Shown: in pieces, positions 1 through 13,511 of the stretch
How the letters are laid out: the number at the start of each line of letters is the position of its first letter
Position numbering within the stretch: position 1 is the first letter of the stretch
The notes under the pieces: model-generated
What the model was told of the DNA's origin: nothing
What the model saw: the letters and a program-made list of their open reading frames with translations, nothing else
Databases searched by the model: none
Made by a program: the position numbers and the translations under genes
NCBI RefSeq assembly: GCF_004193775.1
Contig: NC_041018.1
Coordinates: forward strand, 36,058,082 to 36,122,081
Length of the DNA: 64,000 bases
Origin: Glycine soja
Lineage: Eukaryota; Streptophyta; Magnoliopsida; Fabales; Fabaceae
Direction: 5' to 3'

Positions 1-3000
1 ACATTTTTTTTATTCTCGTTCTTTGGTTTTTAAATAATTCAAATTGCTAGTAATTATTTTTTATCTCAAGTTCTCATGGGATCCATTCTCTACTCTTTAT
101 ATTAAGGATGACAAAAGGTGGGTTTGACTATTCTCAGTCTGACTTTCATTAAGAATAAGTATGAAAATTAATTTACTTCTATACAATTTTATTCTCGTTC
201 TTTGGTTTCTTTATCTCCGATGACTGTCAGCTTTTTCCTAAAATTAATTTAGTTCTATTCAATTTTAAATAAATCATATACTAAATCATTTATTACATTT
301 TAATTTAAAGAATATATAAAAATGAATAAATATTGAATCAGAAAAATAAAAATTCAATACGTAATTATTTTAATAAATTGTAATTTTATATTTTACTCCC
401 TCCATTCTTTTTTAATTATGAGATTTTGAAAAAATATGTATTCATATTTATTTGTCACTTGCAAAATTCAAAATTATATTAATTACTCTTTTATCAATTA
501 TACTCTTATTAGTTTTTTATTTTTAATTAATTTACACATGTATTTTATTGTAAAGTAGAAAGAGAAAGGAATGAAATAGGAAATTTCACAATTATTTTAT
601 TGAAATAAAAAATTAATGTATTTTTTTATTTCTACAAAACAACCTTAAAAGATAAAAAAAAATGAATGTTGTATTATTTAATCATTATTATATTTTAAAT
701 GATTTACTATCTTTGTGTTTAAAAAACAAGTATTTGTCATTATGTATCATATTTTTTTAATTTATTTTTTTAATCAAGTGATTAATAGGTTAAAATTAAA
801 GTTAAATTATTTTATATAGTACCTGAATTTGATCTGTAATGAAAAAAAATCTTGAGTAAGTTTTATCGGCGGGTTAAAACAAAAAAAAAAATCCTTTTGA
901 AAAGCATGTTTCACCTTTTTTTATAAAATCCATTTCAAATTAATTATTTTTCTTTTACCTAAACATTCTTACATAATGTTCAATATTTTAGTCAATAAAT
1001 AATAGATGTTGTAAACTAAAAAGATAAGCTTTTCCTCTCCTATAAGAATTGGAAAAGACGACTAATTAGTTATAACCAAAAAGTAATAAATAAAAAGCAC
1101 AACTATTATTTTTTCTCAAAAATATTAATTAATTAAGATGAAAACAATTAAATACAAAGTGATATAACGAATCTAATTAATATTAAAGGTTTAGAAGAAT
1201 AATAAAAACTATTATCATTTAAATTGCTCTAAAAAATATTTATCATTTAAATTAATCAACTTTCTTAGTTTTCTTAAATTAGTTAAAAGGTTTTATGGAA
1301 AGTTTTGACACAAGTATTAAGAAATATAATCAATATTTTAAATTTCATAAAATATACTCTTTATTTAATTACTTTTACCTTATTAATGATATTATCCCCG
1401 AAATATATTTCAATTAATTGACACTGATTTTCAATGACTTCTTTTAAGTTTTGATATCAAGCCTTAATAAAAAAACATTTTAGAAAAAAAAATTAAATGT
1501 GATCGATGGGTAAATTTCAATCACATTAACTAACCTTTTTAATTATTTTTTTTAAACAAACTTTTTTGATTGACCCAAATGTTATTAGTTAATTTTGTTT
1601 ATATTTGAGTATGAGGATGTACCTTTTTTTGTCATCATCATATTTATTTAAAGTATCTATTAATTTTATTAAATTTTGTCAATTTTTAATCTTTTATGAT
1701 AAATTTGACTAACTAATTGAAACATGTCAAGAAGAAAAGAGTAACTTAATCTTTTGTCAACCATGTTTATGAATGAATGGATAATTGTTTTGAAATCGTC
1801 TGCCGTGTCCCCTCTCTGAGGAGTATATGATTCAACAAAAATCACATAAGGATAGATTTGATATAATCAAAACCTCTCATAAAATATGTACCCGTAACTA
1901 GCGGACGAATAAAGTACATTAAATAGTCATTTTAGGGATTGACGACTTATCCATTCAATGACTTTGACACGGGACGTCCATTGGTTTTATAAAATCGCAA
2001 CTAATTGAAACGTTTTTTCTTTTTCTATCTAAAACATCATATAAAATGAAATGAAAAGAGTAATTATTATCAATATTTTTAAAATCAGATTGCATTGATT
2101 CAACATTTAATGTTTCAACTATGGTCAAATCGTTAATAATAATAATAATAATAATAAATTCTAAATATTACATTAAATAATATCAAATAAATATAATATA
2201 ATATAATAATTTTATGACAAAAAGAAAAAACTAAAAAAGGCATCATTTTATAAACATAAGTAACTAACATAATACAACAAGAGAAAAACTAGAATACGTT
2301 ATAGTGTAAAATAATTTTGTACTATCTTCTAATTATAAAATATTATTTACGATAAATTTTTTGACTTTTGTTAAATTATCTTAAAAATTACACCAACCTT
2401 AATTTTATGATTGGATGACAATTAGTATATCATAATTAAACTCATAACAACATCCATTAATGCTAACAAGTTTACATTTAGAAAAAAAAATGAAAAATTA
2501 ATATAATTTAAACTTGTAAAAAATGAATCAAGATATAAAAGTTATAGATTAACATAAATAATTAAGTTATATGATTTATAAGATAAACAATAACAATAAT
2601 TTATAAAATAACTTGTAATTATGTGTAATCCTTATTAAATATCTAGTATTATTCATGTTAAAAATATTTTAGATTATTTTTTAAAAAAATTACCCATTCA
2701 AATCATTTTTTACATTAATTTTGACCTATTCTTTCCAAAAAATGATCTAGTTTTTTTTAAGAATTAATGAATTAGTCACCAAACTCAGACCGACAAAACT
2801 GTTTAATCTGATTTTAAAAATCATGGTTACTATAATAATTAATGTATATTTTTAATAATTCTAAATTATATTCTACAAATATATTATTAACTATAATATC
2901 TCTATACATAGATAGATAATTAAATAGATACATAGATGGAGTTCATATCTTTGATCTTGAAAACTACATAGCCCAAAAATTCGAACCTGACCCTATCCTA

Positions 3001-4038
3001 GTCAGAATAGATTTTTACTTTAACTTGTTAATTATTATATATTGAGGGTTACTCACTTACACTTATAATTGAGAGTGGATAATTTATTATTACTCCATCC
3101 TTTTTAAAACTAGTGATGTTTAAGATGAATGTTCAGTTTTTAAAGAAAATGTACATGTGTTAAGAAGTATTTAATAATTGTAAGATATTAATATATTTGG
3201 TTGAAAATTTAATGTAAGATGCAAATGCGATGTAATTGTTTGTTGAAGTGTTTTTTTTTAATTAATTGTTTGTGATTTTTTTTTATCCGTGAGTATTGTA
3301 AGTGTTATTCTTCATAAAGATTAAATCTAGTTATTTTAAAAAGGGACACATGCCTAGAAACATAATCATTGAGACTTAAAATTTGTAAAAATCAATAATT
3401 TCAAAATAAAAATAAGGATAAATATGATTTTAATTTTTATATTTTTCGCTTTTTCATGTTTGGGAAGCTTCATATACTTTAATTTAATTCATGTACTTTA
3501 TTAAAAATATGCTTTTAGTCCATTCACACATATTCTTTACAAATGGCCTTAGTTCTTGGGAAATGAATTATTGTTAGTATTTACTTTCAACAACATCAAT
3601 TTTTCTCACATACACATTCCTTTTGTTTCGTTATGAAGAATAAGTTATGAATTTCAAATCACAACTATCACATACAAATATCGATGAAAAATCATGTGAT
3701 TTCATTGATCTACATCACCAACTGTCGAAGAATATAATGAAGGTGGAAATAAAGACAAAAATAAAGTGGTTGAAAATTAGAATTTGATATGTCTAAGGAG
3801 ACATTTTAATAACTTCTTTTTTTTAAAAAGAATAATTTAAAAAAAATAAAAAAAAACCTAACCATCAATTCTAATAGACAAAATTAATGTCCCATGTGAA
3901 GAATAAAAACACGTTTTTAATAAAATATATAAACTAAATTTGACTATATCAAACTTCAAGAAATTAAAATCAGGAAAAAGTGAAAATATAATGAATAAAA
4001 GTATATTTTTCCCATAAAAATAATCCTATACCGCCGCC

Positions 4039-4082
4039 AAACTTTCATTGTCCTTCAAACAAACTTTCATTGTCCTTCAAAC
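4039..4082. repeat. 22-bp tandem duplication (2 copies)
   Basis: The unit begins AAACTTTCATTG and occurs head-to-tail at 4039-4060 and 4061-4082 without a mismatch by eye. It lies in non-coding AT-rich DNA. It is probably a simple replication-slippage duplication; no function is implied. Confidence 0.85.
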
Positions 4083-4869
4083 AACTCACCTTTACTTACG
4101 TAGGCAGCTCTACATGCCACATTAACCATCAAAGAGTAAATGGATGGTTGGATTAAAATTTATAAATATAAGTTTAAATTCAAAGTATGTTGTAAACTTT
4201 TTTTTTTTGATAGAAATATGTTGTAAACTTAAGTTTAATAATTAAGAAAAAGTTTACTATAATGCATGTGAATACATAAATCAGAAGTACTTTTATTTTA
4301 AAAGCAACCCATTTAATATTGCTTCTCATCTAAACCCAAATTTACCCCAAACATTAGTTACAAAATTAATTTTAAGAGAATACAAATATGACACAAAACT
4401 GAATTCGAGATTCTAAAAGTATGTTTAATGTATGTAGGCTATTTTTAATAAGATATTTTAGTTAATTTTTAATTTTTTTATTGGATTAATAATTTATTTG
4501 ATTGTTTGATAAATAACTTTTTGAATAGTTTTTTAAATGCTAATTGAACTAATTTTTTTTAAAATTTAATTTATAATTTTTTATATTTTATTCATTTTTA
4601 TCTTTAAAATATATATTAATTTGATTTATTATCGTTTTTTAAAATAAAACAATATTTTATTATTTATTTGTTTTTATTCACTCATTCGAACTACACATTT
4701 TTATATTTCACTATTTGTTTAATCATTGTACTATTTATAATATTTAATTTATTATTCCAACATTAACTTTACAAATTTGACAATGATAAAAGTCAGATTT
4801 ATTTTATTTTTCTAGTATTTTATGAATTTATTTAACTGGTAAGTCAAAAGTTAAATTATAACTTAAGAC

Positions 4870-4966
4870 AAATTATGATTTTTAATTGTTTTGATTATAT
4901 GCAAATAAATATAAATGGTAAAAGCAATGTCCAATGCATATAATCAAAACAATTAGACCATAATTT
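4870..4966. repeat. Inverted repeat with ~32-bp arms
   Basis: Arms at about 4870-4902 and 4935-4966 are inverted copies of each other. They share a perfect 20-bp core (AATTGTTTTGATTATATGCA and its complement) plus an imperfect outer part, separated by about 32 bp. A transcript could fold into a long hairpin. It may be the remains of a small foldback element, or a chance palindrome in AT-rich DNA. No flanking target duplication was recognised. Confidence 0.75.
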
Positions 4967-5010
4967 AGAAGATAATTTAAGAGAAATAATTAAGAAGATG
5001 ATTTATTTCT

Positions 5011-7240
5011 CTATGTTTGATATTCTACTTGCAGAGATATTCCTCTAGGATTCAACAAAATCCTATGAAATGAAGTCCAAGATTTGAAAGTGATGATGAT
5101 AATCAAAAGACACACTCTACTATATAGACCTGCTCTGACGGGGTGAAGTGACTTTCTGCTGAAGTACTCAACCCGATAACCTATAAGAGTGGACTCTTTA
5201 CATGAAGTACTCAACAACCATTATCATCAAATGAAAATCAAGTGAAAAATTTAATTGTTAAGAGACAACAAACACTTGAAGATGAAGACTATAAATACCA
5301 TAAACTTTGAAGAAGAAGACACCCTACATGAAAAAAAGATGTGTATTTAATGCAAGCATTAAATACTCCCAACAACCATTATCATTAGATGAAGATCAAG
5401 TGAAAAATTCAACCATTGAGAGACAACGAACACTAGAAGATAAAAACTATAAATACTAGAAACTTTGAAGAAGAAGACACATGAATCTCATATGTGTTCA
5501 TTCTTTCAATCTTTATTTAAAAAGTTTTATGTTTATCATTGTAAAGTTCAAAAGCTCTCAAAAAACCTTTTACATATTGAGAGAAAAGACTAAAAACCCG
5601 AGTGTATATTCGTCTATAAAATGATCATAACTTAGTTAGTGAGCAATTTCAAACAAAAAATCCTTTGATTTTTTTGGAGACAACATTTGCTTGGTAGGAC
5701 AAAGAATACTGAGTTTTTGTCAAACTTGGAGTAGAACTTGATTGTGTAAGAGTTAGAAGTGACAGTGAACGATATTTGTAATTCATGTGAAGTTAGTGAA
5801 ACTTGGTGGTTTGCTAAGAATTTGACGTAATTGTGAATGTATAAATACATGATTTTGATGATGTCAAAAAATAATCACACAAGGTTGCTTTCAAGATTAC
5901 TTCAACAAACATTCAAAGGTTACACATTGCTTCAAGATTAATACAAGGTTGATTTAACAAACAAGCATTATTTCAAGATTAATTCAAGATCAAGCTTTTT
6001 CCTCAAAACAAGTATTTCCAAGAGATCAAGGCTCTGGTAATTGATTACCAGGCAGTGTAATCGATTACCAGAAGATAATTTTAAAAATTAGCTTTTAAAA
6101 AGGGTTTTGAATTTGAATTTTGAATCATGCAATCGATTACCAAATGTTTGTAATTGATTACCAGCAATGACACTTCAGAAAACACTTTGAAAAGTCATGA
6201 CCCTTCAAAATATAACCGTGCAATCGATTACCTCGATTACCAGTGAAGAATTTCAGAAAAAGTTTTTTGAAAAGACACATATTTTCAAACTATTTTGAAA
6301 ATGCACAAATGGCCTATATATGTGTGTGTCTGACTTCGAAAAACAAGAGAGAGATTCTAAGAGAACTCAATTTCCAAATGCTCTTCCAACAACTCTTGGA
6401 CAAACACTTGCAAATCTATTGAGAATTCATCTAGGAACTTCAAATTGTATTATCATCTCTAAAAGAGAGAAATTCCTCTAGGATCTTCAATTTGTATCAT
6501 CCACTCTAAAGGAGAGAAATCTTTCTGTTCATATCAGAAAGTCAGTTGTAATCAACAAACTGGTTGTCTCTTGGATTGTGAGAATTGTAATCAAGAGACA
6601 GGTTATCTCTTGGATAATCTTGAATACAAGGGTGAGGATCGCAAGGTGTGTTCAAAGTTTGTAAAGGATTTAGTGGAAAATCTCAAGTGGGTTGCTTGAG
6701 GATTGAATGTAAGCACGAGAAGTGGTCGAACCAGTATAAATTGAGTTTGCATTTCTCTCTTCCCTTATCTTATTTATTTTATTGCAATCAATTTTGTCTT
6801 TCACATTTAAAGAACATTATTAAATTGATTATTGCTTCTTCTTCTGCATTATGAGCCTATCATTTAAAAAGAGGGTAGTTAAAAGTTTGTTAGTGGAAAA
6901 TTTTGTAAGACTTAATTCACCCCTCTCTTAAGTTATTGAGGTCACTTGTCCAACAGGAATCTTAATGGTAGAGATGAACCATTATAGAACTTCTTGTGTC
7001 TAAAAATCTTTCTTGCTTTTCTTTGAAGTTTTAAACTAACCCAAGGATGTGAATTTGTTTTTAGATTTAAAAACAAATGTCTTGTGTTTTCTAAAAATTT
7101 GTTTACATTGTCTGATAGGTTTTGAGAAAAATATTCTATATGCTTTCTAAAAAGTGTTTTATACAAACTTTCTTATAAGTTAAAAAGGTTTTAAAAATTT
7201 CTGAAATCATAATTGAACCCCCTTCTTATGATATTTGTCT
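5011..7240 (+). mobile_element. Decayed LTR-like remnant (outer element), interrupted
   Basis: Non-coding sequence at about 5011-5837 and 6956-7240 has the look of legume retrotransposon LTR/leader DNA. It contains a long direct repeat offset by about 159 bp (AACAACCATTATCAT starts near 5212 and 5371) and a downstream end of the form ATTGAACCCCCTTCTTATGAT near 7213, the style found just upstream of LTR ends. The two halves are separated by a second LTR-like block at 5838-6955. Boundaries are approximate, no target duplication was found, and no coding sequence is present. Confidence 0.45.
5838..6955 (+). mobile_element. Putative solo LTR with ATCGATTACC motifs
   Basis: The block begins TGTATAAATACATG and ends TTGTCCAACA, consistent with a TG...CA LTR. 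It contains several GTAAT(C/T)GATTACC motifs between 6036 and 6242, a TATATATG stretch near 6316 followed by an R/U5-like region full of AGAGAGAAA tracts, and a terminal TTCACCCCTCTC typical of legume LTR ends. It looks like a single LTR with no internal region. The 5-bp flanks do not match (GTGAA versus GGAAT), so the start may be a few bases off or the target duplication has decayed. Confidence 0.5.
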
Positions 7241-7851
7241 TTACGTTAACTATTATACTAATTAACATAATAAAAATATAATGTCTACTAATTGTATATT
7301 TTTTAAGTTTATTTAAAACTTGATTAAAAACACTTTAAAATATAATATAAGATTAATAGTAGAATAAATAATACGAAAAAAATGCAATGATTGTAACTAA
7401 AAATGAAATAAAAATACTTCATCTATAAATAAAAATTACATTATAAAATTAATTAATTAAAAACTAAAATTATAACACCTCAAAAATATTTTTATTCATA
7501 AAAAAATTAAAATTTATATATTCATTTTTTATCATTTTACATTTTTACCTATTTCAACAAATAATTTTACTAAACACTTATGATTTAATAAGTCATGCAT
7601 TTGGATGAGGAATTTTAAAACATCATAGAATTCGAAATACTCATCAATTCAATTAATAGCGATGAAATGCCATTCAATTTTAAATTAATTTATTTGGATT
7701 ATTAATTTTGAAATTTTCATAGTAACTAATTATAAATAACTACAATTTTTGTTTTAAAATTGTCTTCTCTCTCCTCACTTTCTCTCTCTGTCGCACATAA
7801 CTACCAAAACTCAGCAATGTTTCTCCTCACTTTCAATAATCAAAGATGATG

Positions 7852-7905
7852 TATCGTCATATGACACCTCCTTCGTGGTATCGTCATATGACACCTCCTT
7901 CGTGG
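7852..7905. repeat. 27-bp tandem duplication (2 copies)
   Basis: The unit starting TATCGTCATATGACACC occurs at 7852-7878 and again at 7879-7905 with no mismatch. Its length is a multiple of three, so it leaves a short minus-strand open frame in phase, but that frame has no recognisable product. Confidence 0.9.
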
Positions 7906-10900
7906 TGATCTCCGACCAACAGTTTGGTTTTTTGGTAATTTTCAACTCTTTTCGTAAACATATTTGTCTTTGATTCTCTTTGTCAGGGGTTTGGTTCAAC
8001 GTTGTTTGTTGGCAATTTGGATCTCCAAGCGAGAATATGGAGATGATCGCTAGAGATCAAAAATTTGGTGGGAAAGGTTCGCTGAAGAGAAGCAAGTGTC
8101 AAATGAACAGTGGAGGGTTAGGATTTTGTTTAGGTGAAGATGGAGAGATGAAGAATGTGGAATTTCACAAATTCCACCTATTTTAGTGGAATTTCAAATT
8201 CTGAATTTTACAAAGAATTGAAATGCTGAGGAATTCTTTAAATTCTAGTTTTATAGTATCCCAATGAAGCATTTTAGTGAGTAGTAATTAAAATATCTTA
8301 AAAATCACATTACCCACTTAGATTGCATCATCCAAAACACAGGGTTAGGATCTATTTGGTAGAGTGATGGAAATAAATGAAATGAAAGTGAATTATGATG
8401 AAATTTGAAATTAAAATAAAATATAAAAACATCATTTTACTATTTATTCTTCTTTTTTATTTTCTTTCTAATCAAATGAACCAACCTTTAATTACCAACT
8501 AATTTTCTTAAACTCTTAAACGGGTATTTAAACATACCCTCAGGATTTCCTCAGTTTTTACTTTGGTTCCTCTAGAAGTATCTCAGGTTAATTCTCTAAT
8601 GAGTTAGTTGTGAGGCATTTGTAGTTGTAGCTAGGTTGATTGGATGGCTGGCTTCTCAATCTAACTACAACCTGTCCAGATATTAGCTATGCCACCCAAC
8701 AAATAAGTTATAGTTCCTTGACCTACTATGCAACATTTCAAGACTGTTCATCATGTCCTGCTTAATTTACCTTAAAGGTTGTCTCGCGGAAGGTCTTTTG
8801 TTCCATCATTCTTTCTTCCATATTCAACTTCTTGATGAGAAGTCAATAGTTAATTTTATTTTGTTTCTAGCTAGTTTGTCGTTAGCCTTCTTCTAAAGAA
8901 TATATTGCTCGAACCTTCACTTTTATAATCATTTTTTTTTTCATTTCAATTTCTATGAATCAATCTTTCTTCAGTTTTCCTTTTATTTGGTACGAGTGTT
9001 ATCAATCTAACGTTAATGAAGAATCAACTCATGACTCTTAGAGTGCGTTTACTTCACGGACTAAAAATTCATTTATGGGAATATGAACTTGGAAATATAA
9101 GGGATTGTTTTGGTTAGAGAAAATATTTTTTATTTTTATTTCTTGTTTTCATTTCTTGAAAACTAATTTCATTTTCAAATTTTTAAGTTTTAAAAATGTG
9201 TTTTTAAGTTCATATTTATTTATGGAAATATGAACTTGGAAATATTAATATTCCCAGTTTTAAAAAAGATTTGAGTATGTTCATTTCCGAAAAAGTGATT
9301 ATAACATATGATTTTTTTTCCATTTTTATTCCCATGGTGAGGGTCGGTAAATTGCATGTATTTCCATGAGAATGTGGACAATTATTTTTTTAAACCCACT
9401 TATAACTTCCATTTTAACTCATTTTTTATTTCAATTATTTTTAATTTAAAAAATATTTCTAGAAATATTAAAATTTAACCAAACAATTTTTTAAAATATT
9501 TTCTGAAATATCATTCTAACTAATATTCTTAAATATATGATTCCTGCAGAAAATACAGTATTATACCTTAAAACAAATGTCCCCTTACAACACAAACTAA
9601 ATACACGTTCTACTTTTAATTCTCTTGTCTTTTTTATAACTACAATTGAATATAATCTTGATTCGAGCTGCTAGAACTAGTTTGAAGAACAAAATTCTTC
9701 CTTTGAACACTAATGTAGTTACATATTAAAGATTTAAACTTGTGATTAGTAATTAAGATGAAATAATTGTGAGAGCTAGTTAATCTACACTCTCAAGGGT
9801 TCCTATAATTTCTTGGGAGCTTTTATTTCAATGTCAAAATTCTTGCAAGTGTCCACACTTGGACGTGACCTAAGAAGATTTTTGAAAACCCCTTCTTGGA
9901 GCCCATCTCTTCTAGTGAGTATTCCATTCCGTTGGATCAGTGTAGAACACGAATGATCTTTTTTTAAAAAAGATAAATTAAAAGGATAAATATAAAGAAG
10001 TAAATGGAAAGAAGTAGGTCAGTGTACTGCAAGAATACTGAAAGTTTACTCGTTGCATATATGCAGTTTGTGGACTTATTAGCACTATATGTGTTACCAA
10101 CCAATGCAAATATGTTAAATGCATTTAAATAAATAGTCATTTTATAGGTTTTTGCCTTGAAAGAGTAGTTGAACAGAAATGAATGTTTCTACGCAACAGT
10201 TGGAAGCTTTATACAATTTCCAACCATAATTTGGTCTTTTTATAAGCTTCATTTGACTCTGTAGCTCTGTTGCAATTTTTTATACAGAAGCAGGAGAACA
10301 TCTTGCGAATAGCTGGTGGTGGGATTTTAGAATAATTGAAGTCTTTAGACTATGATAGGTCAAAGTTTTTATAGCGAACTTTCGTTGTCAAACTTATATT
10401 ATATATTGAAGTTCATAAAAATTGATAGGCAAAATAGTCAATTTGATCCTTGAGAGTGTTTAGGGATTTCAAGTTAGGCTCTAAATTCAGGGACTAATTA
10501 ACTTGAAATTATCATATATTTTAATAATGGGAATGTCTAATTAAGAGATTGAGGAGAGTTTTGGTCTTCAAGCTAAAATAAAACTTATTTTGAAACTTAT
10601 TTTTTCGTTTTACATGACAGTTAATTATGAGACAGATTGGGTCTAGGGCTACTCTGTATATAATGTCGACCCTTTTGGCCCAAACAATCTAATCACTGAA
10701 TTAGTTAAAGCAACAAGTGTTGATCGAGGTAAACATTAGGTATAAGATTTCTAACATATTTTTATGAAACTTCGACTTAAAACAAAGTTAATTTGTTGTG
10801 ATCCACCCCATGACAAAAAATTATTGTTCAAGTTAGGCATTAGACCTCATGCTTGGAAATTCAACCAATCTTAATTAAACCTCTATAAATAAAATTAACT

Positions 10901-11360
10901 CATTATACTATATAAACATTTAATATATATAGATACTTTGGTGGAATAATTTCTATTGACTTGAGCACAAAAGTATTTTTTTAATAGGTATTTAGTCATT
11001 TTTTCATAGTCTGAACTTTACTAGAGAAGCAATCAAATTCAAAAGATCTGAAACCTCAATCTACTCAGAAGCCTCATTCATCCAATATACACTAGGGTTC
11101 TTTTGTAGTCAATATATAGTCCACTATAGACATGTTTGTTTACTCCATATCGGGGTGTATAACAACTTATTTTTTTTAAACCACAAATATCTTTTATAGG
11201 AGCCAAATAGATAATCTTATTTGATTAGACCAGAGTGCTTAGTAGTAAAATTCTTGCCCTAAGTATTCAATGTATTCGATGTAATTATATATCCAAGATT
11301 CAAACTAGGTCAGATGGTGTATAAAAACTTAATTAGAATGTACTAATAGTGTAAAAAGTT

Positions 11361-11362
<2 letters not shown>

Positions 11363-11408
<46 letters not shown>
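11363..11408. repeat. (AT)n microsatellite
   Basis: An uninterrupted TA/AT dinucleotide run of about 45 bases, likely polymorphic in length between individuals. Confidence 0.95.
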
Positions 11409-11410
<2 letters not shown>

Positions 11411-12556
11411 CTCTTTAATTATAAGTTATCATGTAAGATATAATTATTATATTTTTTTAATATTTAGTTTAAAATTTACTTACAAATTAATTAATTTTAT
11501 CGTGTAAATTTTTTTTTATCGACGATAGTCAAATACTGCAAATAAGATTAGTTTATGATTCAGTGGATTGAAAACACTGATAATTTTTTACCTAGGATAA
11601 AAAAGAAGTAATTTTAACACGTTAATAATTGAAAAATCTTTATACTAACGTTCTATTAAAATTCAACTCTTAAACTATTCATATTTTAACCTAACATAAT
11701 ACCTTTATCACAAACTTGCGGAGTAAATGAAACCCCAATATAATAAACTTGGGCGGTCACCTGTGTGTGATTGTGAGCGAGCGAGACAAGATTGTGGAAT
11801 ATAACAATGTATATTGTTGAAGAAAGACAGTTGTCATTATCATCACGAAAGAGACTGGAATTTCATATATAACAAATTTGGTTGATTTAAAATTGAAGGG
11901 ACAACAATTGACAATGATTGGTTATGTTCATCTTATCATTCAACCATTATTTAGCTGTCTCAATTTGATTGTTAATTTGTTTTGGGGGCCATTAAATATT
12001 TACGACTTACCTCCAAGTATTTTGTATATCAATTTATCATTAGACTTAAATTCCTGTACCAAAAAAAGAAAATCATTAGACTTAAATTTCTTTGACAATG
12101 TTGGAGGATATAGCAGGCGGCGACCTTATCCGAAAAAATTAAAGACATGGAAGAAAAATTGTCTTGCCCTTTATCATAGCTTTTGAGCAGATTCAAAGGC
12201 CATTTTAAGGACAGTAATACATAGACGTATAGGTATATATAGGCGGGGACACAAAGTGTGTTTGGAAAATTTCTCACTATGATTGTTGTTTTTGAAGTAC
12301 TTTCACTGTTTCTAGTTTTGTTCTTGGAGCTTTAACGTTATATAAATATCTTTTGGTGGCATTAATTTATTGTTGAATACGATATCTTGTACCCGAAGTT
12401 AATGAGATAAGGATTGATCACCTATAATGATGGAGATTAATTATCAAAGACGGTAATTTATCATAGTTAGCTAAGGGAAAGGGACTATGGTTATGAACCA
12501 CCTACATTTGGATGGCAGTTTGGATTTGTGGAGTGTCGAAGGGTTGCTAGAAAGGG

Positions 12557-12982
12557 TGTTGGTTAATTTTGAAAATCGAGATAATCCTGGATAAATCTGA
12601 AGTCGTGTATAAACACTTTCAGATTGAATCAAATTTCGGGGTTCAACCAAAATTGTTCAATCGGATAAAATCAGAAGATTATAATTCCAGAGTTTTGTTT
12701 TGGTCTTGTGAGTTTTTCACATGTTATGCTTTCTGAACCAGGATGATTATTTATAATCAAAGAACAGGTGGTTATTGGCGGTTGATGGAAGTTATTTAAA
12801 AATTGCCGTTGATGGAAGTTTTAGTAACTTCCATGTAACTTCCAACCGTTGATGGAAGTTTTAGTAACTTCCATGTAACTTCCAACCTTTGCCTAAACCG
12901 AACATCTCGTTATTACATTAAAACAAGCGTGCACTCTTATTTTAACACAATAAAGAGATCAATTACACTAAAATGTCCAACA
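12557..12982 (-). repeat. 3' LTR of the young copia element
   Basis: 426 bp with TG...CA ends (TGTTGG...CCAACA). It carries a 40-bp head-to-tail duplication (about 12786-12865), each copy containing GGAAGTTTTAGTAACTTCC, itself an inverted repeat of GGAAGTT. On the element strand these lie upstream of a TATA-like TTATAAATAA at 12747-12756, so they sit where U3 enhancer elements would be expected. Confidence 0.95.
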
Positions 12983-12992
12983 AACCTCCCCC
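12983..12992 (-). promoter_or_regulatory. Polypurine tract of the young copia element
   Basis: On the minus strand this reads GGGGGAGGTT immediately before the 3' LTR start TGTTGGACA. That is the expected position and composition for the plus-strand DNA primer. It lies at one end of the loop of a 15-bp inverted repeat (12961-12975 and 12992-13006) spanning the internal/LTR junction. Confidence 0.85.
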
Positions 12993-13511
12993 ATTTTAGT
13001 GTAATTACCGATCAAATCACCAAAGTCATAACATACCACAAACTACTGCATAGATGAAATATCGTGACGATTGAATTTCATCTTAGCAAATTACACGTTT
13101 CAAATATTCGAATATCAGGGTGTCACTAAGGATTGAACCCTTTCTATTCATAATGAATACATGAAGATAATCTGCACAATAGTTTATAACATTACTCTTG
13201 CTCGACACTAGTTTTACTAGCCTGTGTCCCTATCCTTCATAAGCATATCAAAGCCAAGTCCCAGCTTCTTGAAGCGGCTAAACTTCATGCTTATATAGGT
13301 AGTCCTTTTCTTTCTTGCACCTGCAAATGCAATTTTTCAAAAGAACCATTGAGAAGTTATACTTCAACCTCCTTAACTTGCAGAACCGAACACATACCTT
13401 TTGGGATACTTTCGATGATGTGTTCCAATCTCTACATGTTAAGCTTTCCACATTGAATTCAGCACCTAATGTCATATTAGATGGGAATTGGGTATCTTAA
13501 CATAAGAGATT

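Larger units (their letters stand above)
1..5010. other. AT-rich intergenic DNA
   Basis: I see no coding region here; open frames are short and none resembles a known protein. The sequence is dominated by A/T homopolymer runs and includes a short AAT-type microsatellite near 2133-2157. TACTCCCTCC-like and TACTCCATCC-like strings near 395 and 3090 resemble the ends of plant Stowaway-type MITEs, but I could not find the matching opposite ends, so no MITE is called. Two small structured repeats inside this stretch are listed separately. Confidence 0.7.
7241..12551. other. Intergenic DNA, no gene recognised
   Basis: Scattered short open frames occur, but none has a recognisable domain, an adjacent splice site or codon-usage support. 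An open frame around 12490-12560 running into the copia insertion is too short and too featureless to call. The stretch is AT-rich non-coding DNA with the simple repeats listed separately. Confidence 0.6.

Noticed and set aside
395..720. Stowaway-like MITE starting TACTCCCTCC
   Set aside because: The complementary GGGAGTA end and a TA duplication were not found, so the match could be chance or a solitary remnant.
11878..12186. 102-codon plus-strand ORF
   Set aside because: Low-complexity, hydrophobic and Leu/Asn-rich with no motif or splice context; likely chance in AT-rich DNA.
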